NCBI GenBank assembly: GCA_028712475.1
Contig: JAQTQB010000008.1
Location: 1-64,000 of the forward strand
Source: Verrucomicrobiales bacterium
GTDB lineage: Bacteria; Verrucomicrobiota; Verrucomicrobiia; Limisphaerales; UBA11358
Direction: 5' to 3'
Length of the DNA: 64,000 nucleotides
Under the pieces are notes generated by a model that was given only the letters and a program-made list of their open reading frames with translations, was not told where the DNA came from and ran no database searches. The translations under genes were made by a program, and so were the position numbers. Every line of letters starts with the position of its first letter. Position 1 is the first letter of the stretch. Positions 54,012 through 61,492 of this stretch are shown here, piece after piece.

Positions 54012-55202
54012 ATGGCGAATCCAGCCGCAACCCGCGTCACCAGCCTTTACGTTCACGTCCCCTTCTGCGCGCAGAAATGTGCGTATTGCGCCTTTTATTC
54101 CGAGGCCTCCAGCGGCGAACTCATCAACCGCTACACCGCCGCGCTCGTCCGCGAAATGGAAATCGTGGCGGACGACCTCAAGCCCAGGACCATTTTCTTC
54201 GGCGGCGGCACGCCCTCGCTTTTGAACCTGCGCCAATGGGAAACTATTCTCCGCACGATGGAAAAACTGAATCTGCTCGGCGCGGAAGAATTCACCGTCG
54301 AATGCAATCCCGCCACCATTTCGGCGGACAAGGCGAAATTGTTCCGCAACTTCGGCATCAACCGCATTTCCATGGGCGTGCAATCGCTCGATGAAAAACT
54401 GCTGGATCGCCTGGGCCGCATCCATTCGCGCGAAATGGTTTTCAAGTCGTTCGACATCCTGCGCCGCGCCGGCTTTGAAAACATCAATCTTGATCTGATG
54501 TTCGCCATTCCCAGCCAGACGATGGAAATCTGGCGCGCGACTTTGAACGAGGCGATGGCCATGCAGAGCGAACATCTCTCCAGCTACGAAGTCATCTACG
54601 AGGACGACACGCCGCTGTTTGAGCAGCTCAAGGCGGGCGAATTTTCCGTGGATGAAGACCTCGCCTGCGAGATGTATGAGGAATTGGTCTCACGCGCCAC
54701 GAACGGCGGTTTTCATCAATATGAAATCGCCAACTTTGCCCGCGACCAACGGACACCCGCCCAGGCCCCAGACCCCAGACCCCGGACGCAAATACCCAGC
54801 CACGCCTGCAAACACAACGTGAACTACTGGCGCGGCGGTTCGTTTTATGGACTCGGCCCCAGCGCCACGGGTTACGTTCGCGGCGTGCGCACGAAGAATT
54901 GGTCGAACACCCAGCTCTATTGCGACCAGTTGGAAAAAGGAAAACGCGCGATTGAATCCAGCGAGGAACTGCCGCCGCTGCGCCGCGCTGGCGAAATTGC
55001 CGCCTTTGGCCTGCGGATGAATGCTGGCTGGCCGTTCGCGGAATTCAAGCGCGCGACTGATTTTGATCTGCGGAACGAATGGTCGTCGGAAATGGAGCAA
55101 CTGGCCGAACGCGGCTGGGCGGCGCGCAACGACGACCGTTTTCACCTCACCCGTCAGGGACTGCGCTTTGCGGATACGGCGGCGGAACTTTTTCTGCGTT
55201 AA
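54012..55202 (+). CDS. hemW: HemW-like radical SAM protein
   Basis: A 396-residue radical SAM protein with VPFCAQKCAYCAF (Cys19, Cys23, Cys26) followed by IFFGGGTPSLL, TVECNPATIS, NRISMGVQSLDEKLLDRLGR and NLDLMFAIPSQT. The C-terminal HemW domain has YWRGGSFYGLGPSATGYV and AAFGLRMNAGW. The fourth Cys typical of coproporphyrinogen oxidase HemN is absent (CAF instead of CxC), so heme chaperone HemW is the better name. An unusual Pro-rich insert (TPAQAPDPRPRTQIP) lies near residue 255. The gene converges with the histidine kinase across a REP-like element. Confidence 0.88.
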   Translation: MANPAATRVTSLYVHVPFCAQKCAYCAFYSEASSGELINRYTAALVREMEIVADDLKPRTIFFGGGTPSLLNLRQWETILRTMEKLNLLGAEEFTVECNPATISADKAKLFRNFGINRISMGVQSLDEKLLDRLGRIHSREMVFKSFDILRRAGFENINLDLMFAIPSQTMEIWRATLNEAMAMQSEHLSSYEVIYEDDTPLFEQLKAGEFSVDEDLACEMYEELVSRATNGGFHQYEIANFARDQRTPAQAPDPRPRTQIPSHACKHNVNYWRGGSFYGLGPSATGYVRGVRTKNWSNTQLYCDQLEKGKRAIESSEELPPLRRAGEIAAFGLRMNAGWPFAEFKRATDFDLRNEWSSEMEQLAERGWAARNDDRFHLTRQGLRFADTAAELFLR

Positions 55203-55209
55203 TTTATCT

Positions 55210-55286
55210 GTAGCAGCCGACGTGAGGAGGCTCAAATTCTATCAGGAACAACAAAATGTTTTCAATCTTCTCGCGTCGGCTGCTAC
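55210..55286. repeat. REP-like palindromic element, copy 2
   Basis: Seventy-seven bases beginning GTAGCAGCCGACG and ending CGTCGGCTGCTAC, a perfect 13-base terminal inverted repeat. It is related to the element at 40956. It fills the gap between the convergent hemW and histidine-kinase genes and could act as a terminator for both. Confidence 0.75.
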
Positions 55287-55290
55287 GAGT

Positions 55291-56817
55291 TCAAACTGGC
55301 AATCGCACGGTGAAAGTCGTCTTAACATTTTCCTCGCTCGCCACTTCAATCGTCCCGCCGTGCGCCTCGACAATCGCCTTGGAAATCGCCAGACCAAGAC
55401 CAGTGTTGCCCGCGCCGGTGCGCGATTGATCGGCGCGGTAGAAGCGTCCGAACACTCGCGGCACATCTTCGGCGGCAATCCCCTGCCCCGTGTCCGTCAC
55501 CGTCAGCACGGCGAGGCCGTTTTGTGATTCCAGCTTTACGCGCACTTCGCCTTCCGGCTGGTTGTATTGAATCGCGTTGGTGAGCAGGTTTGTGACGACT
55601 TGCGCGAGCCGTTCGGGATCGCCGGTAATTTCCAGCGGGCCGGCTTCAATGAAAACTTTCACGGCACGTTCTTCGGCGAGCGGCTGCACAAGTTCGGCGC
55701 AATCGCTGATTGTCTTGAAAAGATCAAAAGGCATCCGTTTCAAAACTTCCTGCCCCGCATCGAACCGCGCGAGCGCGAGCAGCGACTCGATCAATTTCCG
55801 CATCCGCTGCGCCGCGCGCTGGCAGGCCTCGACGGTTAGTTTGTAACTGGCAGCATCGCGCTCGCGGTTCAGCGCGGTCTGCGTCTGCGTGAGCATTACG
55901 GAAACAGGCGTGCGCAGTTCATGCGCGGCGTCGGACGCAAATTGCTTCTGCTGCGCGAACGCCGTTTCCAGCCGCGCGAAGGTGGAATTCAAAACGGCGG
56001 CGAGCTGGCCGAGTTCGCTTTCCGCCTCCGCGACGTTGATGCGCTGCGACAGATCGCCGGCGGAAATTTTCACGGCCGTCGCGCTAATGCTGGAGATCGG
56101 CTTGAGCGAGCGCGAAACCAACCATGCGCCGCCAGCCAGACCCACCAGCAGAATCAAGCCACCAACCGCAGTCAGATTCAGAGCCGTGTGCTGAAGCTCG
56201 TTCAGTTCCGGCAAAACAGAACAGCCAACTAAAATGAAGTCGCCCGCTGGCAGGTGCTGGTAAATCTCCCGATAATTTTCAATCGAATGCACGTTTTGTG
56301 GCCTTTGGGTGTTTCCGGGTAGGTTTGCTAGCTGATTTACAGGACCCCCAAAATATGTGCTAGTGACATACATGCTCAACCGCTGATTCATTGACTTGGC
56401 AATCTCTTTATCATCACGCATGATGGAGAAATAAAACTCATGCGGATCACTGGCTTCAAAGAAGTGCTCGGCATCTTCCGGCAACGAGAACTTGCCTGGC
56501 GGACGCGCGCCCAATCCCAGCGGATCTTCTTCCGGGAACTGTCCGGGCGGCGGCCCACCCGGTGGCGGCTCGTTTAAATTCTGCCGGCGGGGTGACTGGC
56601 CGGGAAATGGACGATTCCCATTCGGCCCACGCGGCTGCTGGCGGTGCAGCGCATTTTTCAAAACTTCCAACCGCTGATGCAACTCGTCATCAATGCGACG
56701 GAACTGCCGCCCGCGCTCTAGTTGATACGACGTAAAACCAAACCCCGCCAGCACGACCACGAGGATGAGGCCATACCAGATCTGCAAGCGCCACTTGATG
56801 GATTTGAACAGTTTCAT
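55291..56817 (-). CDS. Sensor histidine kinase
   Basis: A 508-residue membrane kinase. Helix 1 is at about 13-30; the periplasmic part (31-212) carries a Pro/Gly-rich stretch (RPFPGQSPRRQN, EPPPGGPPPGQFP); helix 2 is at about 214-234. HAMP follows (SRSLKPISSISATAVKISAG), then the H box ASDAAHELRTPVSV with phospho-acceptor His299, and an ATPase domain with N box (NLLTNAIQYNQ), G1 (DTGQGI) and G2 (GLGLAI). It pairs with the OmpR-type regulator upstream (ATGA overlap). Kinases of this layout often sense metal or envelope signals; the stimulus here is unknown. Confidence 0.9.
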   Translation of the reverse strand: MKLFKSIKWRLQIWYGLILVVVLAGFGFTSYQLERGRQFRRIDDELHQRLEVLKNALHRQQPRGPNGNRPFPGQSPRRQNLNEPPPGGPPPGQFPEEDPLGLGARPPGKFSLPEDAEHFFEASDPHEFYFSIMRDDKEIAKSMNQRLSMYVTSTYFGGPVNQLANLPGNTQRPQNVHSIENYREIYQHLPAGDFILVGCSVLPELNELQHTALNLTAVGGLILLVGLAGGAWLVSRSLKPISSISATAVKISAGDLSQRINVAEAESELGQLAAVLNSTFARLETAFAQQKQFASDAAHELRTPVSVMLTQTQTALNRERDAASYKLTVEACQRAAQRMRKLIESLLALARFDAGQEVLKRMPFDLFKTISDCAELVQPLAEERAVKVFIEAGPLEITGDPERLAQVVTNLLTNAIQYNQPEGEVRVKLESQNGLAVLTVTDTGQGIAAEDVPRVFGRFYRADQSRTGAGNTGLGLAISKAIVEAHGGTIEVASEENVKTTFTVRLPV

Positions 56818-57467
56818 CCTTCAATGCAATAGCCATGTCCGCGCCGCGTGGCGATGAATTCCGCACCGAGTTTTTTGCGCACGTTGGAGACATGGACGTC
56901 GAGCAGGTTGGACAGCGAGCTTTCGTTCTCGTCGAACAGATGCTCGTAAAGCTGCGTGCGCGTGACGACTTCGCCGCGATGCAATGCCATGAATTCCACG
57001 AGCGAATACTCGCGCGCCGTGAGTTCCACCAGCTTTTCCTTGAGGAAAACATTCCGCGCCGCCGTGTCCACCTTCACGTCGCCGATTTCAATGACGTTCG
57101 TTGTCTTGTTCGCGCTGCGGCGGATGATGGCGCGTAGCCGGGCGAAAACTTCCTCCAAATCGAACGGCTTCACGACGTAATCATCCGCGCCGGTGTCGAG
57201 ACCCTTCACGCGGTCGCACGTCTGGTCGCGGGCGGTGAGCATGAGCACGGGAGTCTTTTTGGCTTTGCGCAGACGTTTGAGGATTTCCCAGCCGTCCATT
57301 CCCGGCAACATCACGTCCAGCACGATGGCGTCGTAGTCCGTGCCCTCGGCGTTGAAAAGTCCGTCGTCGCCATTGTCGGCGGTGTCCACGGCGTAACCTT
57401 CCTCGCGCAACGCCTGCGCGAGGCTCGCGAGCAAATCGGGTTCGTCTTCGACAATCAGGATTCTCAT
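56814..57467 (-). CDS. OmpR/PhoB-family response regulator
   Basis: From ATG 57467 the protein has 217 residues: a receiver domain (RILIVEDEPDLL, phospho-acceptor Asp51 in IVLDVMLPGMDGW, Thr/Lys switch residues in LMLTARD and VVKPFDLEE) and a winged-helix DNA-binding domain (LTAREYSLVEFMALHRG, LDVHVSNVRKKLG, TRRGHGYCI). It shares an ATGA overlap with the downstream kinase. It is divergent from the EF-hand gene, with CTTAAG motifs between, and probably regulates both. Confidence 0.92.
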   Translation of the reverse strand: MRILIVEDEPDLLASLAQALREEGYAVDTADNGDDGLFNAEGTDYDAIVLDVMLPGMDGWEILKRLRKAKKTPVLMLTARDQTCDRVKGLDTGADDYVVKPFDLEEVFARLRAIIRRSANKTTNVIEIGDVKVDTAARNVFLKEKLVELTAREYSLVEFMALHRGEVVTRTQLYEHLFDENESSLSNLLDVHVSNVRKKLGAEFIATRRGHGYCIEG

Positions 57468-57525
57468 AACGGCGCGCGGCAGTTTTAACACAGCCGCGCA
57501 CGAGCGTCACCTTCGCAAAAGCGAC

Positions 57526-57604
57526 CTTAAGCGGAGATGAAGCTGCGGTGGAATAAACTGCTAAAAACAATTGAAAATGTTTTCCGGCTTCACGTCTTCT
57601 TAAG
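57526..57604. promoter_or_regulatory. Two CTTAAG sites in divergent region
   Basis: CTTAAGCGGAGATGAAG begins at 57526 and CTTAAGGCTGGCTTTGA at 57599. The shared CTTAAG-GG-like core resembles half-sites of OmpR-type regulators. Placement between the regulator and EF-hand genes makes them candidates for its binding. Confidence 0.3.
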
Positions 57605-57663
57605 GCTGGCTTTGATAGGTTGACGGCGTAAAAAGATTCACACCCAAAACGAAAGGTAAAATT

Positions 57664-58035
57664 ATGAAAATAAAAAACACCATCGCCCTCGCGCTGCTTG
57701 CGCTGGGTGCCACCGCGCTGCTCGCCAGCGCCCAAGACAACAACAACGACGGACCACCCGGTGGTGGCGACCAGCCCCGACCGGGCATGGGCGGGCATCG
57801 TCCGCCGCCGCCCGCAGTCATCCGCGCGCTGGATGCCAATCACGACGGGGTGATTGATGCCGACGAAATCGCCAATGCCAGCGCGGCATTGAAGGCGCTG
57901 GATAAAAACGGGGACGGCAAATTGACGCCGGATGAATTCATCGGCAAGCGCCCGCCGGGCAAGCCTCCGGGCGGAAACGATTCCGGCCCCGGCAACAACA
58001 ATGATCCGCAAGGGCCGCCGCCGGGCGACAATTAA
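57664..58035 (+). CDS. Secreted Pro/Gly-rich EF-hand protein
   Basis: A 123-residue protein with a signal peptide ([21 protein letters not shown]). Two EF-hand loops bind calcium: [12 protein letters not shown] and [12 protein letters not shown], with all ligand positions present. They are framed by Pro/Gly/Asn-rich sequence ([28 protein letters not shown]). GAAAGG lies seven bases before the ATG. Its divergent position to a two-component system whose sensor has a similar Pro/Gly-rich periplasmic region suggests it is a target or partner of that system. Function is otherwise unknown. Confidence 0.8.
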   Translation: MKIKNTIALALLALGATALLASAQDNNNDGPPGGGDQPRPGMGGHRPPPPAVIRALDANHDGVIDADEIANASAALKALDKNGDGKLTPDEFIGKRPPGKPPGGNDSGPGNNNDPQGPPPGDN

Positions 58036-58059
58036 ACTTCCGTTCGTGTGAACGGCAAG

Positions 58060-58109
58060 CCGGCGGGCTGGCAAAAGTTCCGGGTGTGAAGCCAGTCCGC
58101 CGGTGTTTT
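58060..58109. terminator. Bidirectional terminator-like hairpin
   Basis: Thirteen-pair stem, 58060-58072 with 58091-58103 (one G-T), loop of 18 bases, followed by TGTTTTC. It lies between the stops of the convergent EF-hand and MFS genes. Confidence 0.65.
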
Positions 58110-59344
58110 CATTTCTCCGCGACGACCATCGGCGCGAGCTCTTCACGGCAGAGAGATTTCCACGCAAACAGGCCGGTGAGCAATGCCACGCCGCCGCAGA
58201 TGAGATAGGGCAGTTTCATGTCCACGAAAAACAGCGTGGTGGCAAAAACCGGGCCGAGGATGCGCGCGAGGCTGCCGAAACTTTGGGCGACCCCGAGGTT
58301 CGCGCCCTGTTCGTCCGCCGAAGATTTCAGCGAAATCATTCCGAAGACGGGCGGACGGTTCAACCCCGAACCGATGGCCAGCAGCGCGAGGACGACCAGC
58401 AGCGCGGGCATGTTTGTGGCAAACGGCAGCGCGACCAGGCTGGCAGCGTATATCAACATGCTGATGAAAATCAGTTTGGGTTCGCCAAATTTTTTCACCA
58501 GCCGGCCGATGACGCCGCCCTGCAAAATGGCCGAGATGAGTCCGCAATAAGTGAACAGATAGCCGACGCGATGATCCTGGCCTTTTGCGCCGAAACCGAA
58601 TTCATGTCTCGCCAGCAGCGGAAAAGTGGATTCAAAACAGGTGAAGCAAAACGTCGCGAAGAAAAAAATCAGGATGAGCAGGCCGAGCTTGGGCTGCGCG
58701 AGCGTGTGCGCCCACTGGTTTATTTTCGGGCGCGGCGCGACGGGCGCGGAACTGGGCTGGCGGCTTTCGCCGAGGATGAACCAGCCGAGGACAAAATTTG
58801 CTGCGCAGAAACCGGCGGCAACCCAGCCCGGTCCTTGCTTGCTGTGAAAAATATCTATGCTGAACGCGCCAATCGCCGGGCCAAAAATAAAGCCGAGGCC
58901 GAACGCCATGCCGATCAAACCCATGCGGGCGGAGCGTTTTTCCGGCGGCGAAATGTCGGCGATGTAGGCGGACGCGACGGACAGATTCGCGCCGCAGATG
59001 CCGGCGAAAATCCGCGAGATGAGAATCCACACCAGACCAACCGTGCCGCTCATGCCGCACGCGATGGCGAAGAGCGCGTAGGAACCGGCGGCGCCGAGGT
59101 TGCTGATGAGCATCACGGGCCGGCGTCCGATGCGGTCGGATAATCTTCCCCACGCGGGCGCGAAGAGAAATTGCATCGCCGAGAACGAGGCGATGATGCC
59201 GCCGATGACCCAGCCTTTGGCGCTGAAGTCGGGGCGGAAATTATCCTCCGCGTAGCCGGGCAGCAGCGGCAGCACGATGCCGAAGCCGATGAGGTCAATG
59301 AAGACCGACAGGAAAATGACGAGGATGGACGGCTTGCGTTTCAT
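58109..59344 (-). CDS. MFS transporter, TetA-like drug/H+ antiporter family
   Basis: From ATG 59344 the protein has 411 residues and twelve predicted helices. It matches the TetA/DHA1 layout: VFIDLIGFGIVLPLLPGYAE in helix 1, WGRLSDRIGRRPVML in the 2-3 loop, RIFAGICGANLSVASAYIADIS in helices 4-5, and EKRSARMGLIGMAFGLGFIFGPAIG (motif C). It would export small toxic compounds or metabolites; drug specificity cannot be read. The frame extends 28 residues upstream, but those are polar and unlike the family. Confidence 0.88.
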   Translation of the reverse strand: MKRKPSILVIFLSVFIDLIGFGIVLPLLPGYAEDNFRPDFSAKGWVIGGIIASFSAMQFLFAPAWGRLSDRIGRRPVMLISNLGAAGSYALFAIACGMSGTVGLVWILISRIFAGICGANLSVASAYIADISPPEKRSARMGLIGMAFGLGFIFGPAIGAFSIDIFHSKQGPGWVAAGFCAANFVLGWFILGESRQPSSAPVAPRPKINQWAHTLAQPKLGLLILIFFFATFCFTCFESTFPLLARHEFGFGAKGQDHRVGYLFTYCGLISAILQGGVIGRLVKKFGEPKLIFISMLIYAASLVALPFATNMPALLVVLALLAIGSGLNRPPVFGMISLKSSADEQGANLGVAQSFGSLARILGPVFATTLFFVDMKLPYLICGGVALLTGLFAWKSLCREELAPMVVAEK

Positions 59345-59470
59345 GTTTTCAACAAGCGGCAAGTCTAGTCGCGTTTGGATTCGAGTCAATTTTTCCGTGG
59401 CGAAGAACTTTGTGAACAAGAAAAACAACTTTGTCTTGCCGCCGATTTAATCGCAGAGTCTCCTGTTTGC

Positions 59471-59911
59471 ATGACTAACTATCTTGAAAGAAAAATCTCT
59501 GAGATTGATGACGATGATTTTCAAATACTCGTGGCCGAGCTTTGTGAATGCGCCGATTGGTTTGAAGACGAATTTGAAAACAAAACTTTGGCAAACCTAT
59601 TCACGACGCTCGTCACAGAGGACAAGAAACTTAATTTGAACAAGGTTTTGTTTAGCCGGATTCTCGCAATGAAGGTGAAAGACCTGGCATTCGACTCTGT
59701 TGTTGAGGGGGTTTGCTGTGAACTGGCAAGTCGAAAGGGAAAGGCCATGGATGACTTGGCTGGAAAGTTGGTGTTTACCCTTATCAAGCAATGTTACAAG
59801 GCCGTCTGTCCGCAAAAACTCCGGCCAAAAAGGCCAACACAGTTGCAAAAGAAGCACCAACTCAAAACTGCATTGATTTTACGCCGCCGGAGTAATGGTG
59901 CTTATTTTTAG
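59471..59911 (+). CDS. Small hypothetical protein
   Basis: From the ATG at 59471 about 146 residues: mostly helical and acidic at first (ERKISEIDDDDFQILVAELC, FEDEFENKTLANLF), with a very basic tail (LRPKRPTQLQKKHQLKTAL). There is no strong ribosome site, and the frame opens earlier at a TTG (59375) that overlaps the region in front of the divergent MFS gene. Base composition is AT-richer than the neighbours. No family recognised. It may be a real transferred gene or a remnant; the basic tail could come from a late frameshift. Confidence 0.4.
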   Translation: MTNYLERKISEIDDDDFQILVAELCECADWFEDEFENKTLANLFTTLVTEDKKLNLNKVLFSRILAMKVKDLAFDSVVEGVCCELASRKGKAMDDLAGKLVFTLIKQCYKAVCPQKLRPKRPTQLQKKHQLKTALILRRRSNGAYF

Positions 59912-60019
59912 GACTGAAAGTTATTGACATTAAAACGGTAGGTTTTCCCCAAAACGTTGGGAGTATCTTTCACTTCACAGTTATTTCCTTTTGTTTCCCA
60001 TTTTGGTAGCAATGGTGGT

Positions 60020-61489
60020 ATGATTGATTCCGTTTCCGACATTGCCGGCGCAGCAGCCGATTTGAAAAAAGCGCGGCGGCAAAAACAGGCTCGCGGGGAC
60101 GCTCGCCCCACCATTGACCGGCTGCCGCCCCATTCGCCGGAGGCTGAACAGGGCGTGCTGGGCTGCGTGCTGCTTTCGCCAAACGAGTGCATGGGCGAGT
60201 GCATCGAGAAGCTTAAGGGCGAGGGACACGAGGTTTTTTACGATCTGCGGCATCAGACGATTTATGAAACCCTGGCGCTGATGTATGACGCGCGGGAGCC
60301 GATTGATGTCATCACGCTCCAGCAAAAGCTCAAGGATCAGCAGTTGCTCGAACAGATTGGCGGCATTGCGTATCTGGGCCAGTTGCAGGACGCGGTGCCG
60401 AGCGCGGCGAACTTGAGCTACTACGTCGAGATCATCCAGGAAAAATTCCTGCTGCGCCGCATGATCGCGACCTGCACGGATGTGGTGGGGCGCGTTTATG
60501 ATTATCAGGGTGACGTGGAAACGCTGCTCGACGAGGTGGAGAAGGAGATTTTGCGCATCAACGAATCGCGCGCGCAAAGCACCACGTCGTCAGTCAAGGA
60601 ACTGGTGGGCAAGGCGATTCTGACGGTGGAAAATTATTTCGACCGCAAGGGCACGCTGAACGGACTGGCGACGGGTTTCGCGGACCTGGACCGGATGACT
60701 GACGGATTGCACGGCCAGGAAATGATCGTGATAGCGGCGCGGCCTTCGATGGGCAAAACGTCGCTGGCGATGAACGTCGTCGAGCACGTCGTGCTGGAAC
60801 TCAACCAGCCGGTGGGCGTGTTCAGCCTGGAAATGAGCGCGGAGTCGCTGATTTTGCGCATGCTGTGCTCGATTGCGCGGGTGAACCTGCGGAGCATCCG
60901 CGAGGGGTTCATGCACGAGTCGGATTTTCCGAAGCTGACCAACGCGGCGGGCAAGCTGGCGAAGTCAAAGCTGCTGATTGACGATTCGGCGGGACTTTCG
61001 ATTTTGGATCTGCGGGCGCGGGCGCGTCGGATGCACCAGCAGCATGGCGTGAAGCTTTTCGTGATTGACTACCTTCAATTGCTGCATTCTACTGCGCGGC
61101 GATCGCAAGACAACCGGCAGCAGGAAATCTCCGACATTTCCAGCGGCATCAAGGCGCTGGCGAAGGAATTGAAGGTGCCGGTGCTGGTGTTGAGCCAGTT
61201 GAACCGCGAACTGGAGAAGGACAAGAGCCGCAAGCCGAGGCTGTCGGACTTGCGCGAGTCGGGCGCGATTGAGCAGGACGCCGACGTGGTGGGCCTGTTG
61301 TATAAACCCAGTTCGGGCGACGATGAAGACGGCGCACCCGCCGAGGAAGCGGATGGTCTGCCGGTGAATCTGCTGATCGCCAAGCAGCGCAACGGCCCGA
61401 CGGGCGACATCAATTTAACGTTCTTGAAATCTTATACGCGATTTGAAAGCGCCGCCAAAGTCAGCGACGAAGACATGCCGGGCAGATAA
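60020..61489 (+). CDS. dnaB: Replicative DNA helicase
   Basis: From ATG 60020 the protein has 489 residues. The N-terminal domain carries LPPHSPEAEQGVLGCVLLSP, and the C-terminal RecA-like domain has VIAARPSMGKTSLAMNV (Walker A), GVFSLEMSAESLILRML, LFVIDYLQLLHS (Walker B) and LSQLNRELEKDKSRKPRLSDLRESGAIEQDADVV-type motif 4. It is the ring helicase that unwinds the fork. No intein is present. A TTG 63 bases upstream is in frame but unlikely. The bamA start follows three bases after its stop. Confidence 0.95.
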   Translation: MIDSVSDIAGAAADLKKARRQKQARGDARPTIDRLPPHSPEAEQGVLGCVLLSPNECMGECIEKLKGEGHEVFYDLRHQTIYETLALMYDAREPIDVITLQQKLKDQQLLEQIGGIAYLGQLQDAVPSAANLSYYVEIIQEKFLLRRMIATCTDVVGRVYDYQGDVETLLDEVEKEILRINESRAQSTTSSVKELVGKAILTVENYFDRKGTLNGLATGFADLDRMTDGLHGQEMIVIAARPSMGKTSLAMNVVEHVVLELNQPVGVFSLEMSAESLILRMLCSIARVNLRSIREGFMHESDFPKLTNAAGKLAKSKLLIDDSAGLSILDLRARARRMHQQHGVKLFVIDYLQLLHSTARRSQDNRQQEISDISSGIKALAKELKVPVLVLSQLNRELEKDKSRKPRLSDLRESGAIEQDADVVGLLYKPSSGDDEDGAPAEEADGLPVNLLIAKQRNGPTGDINLTFLKSYTRFESAAKVSDEDMPGR

Positions 61490-61492
61490 ACG

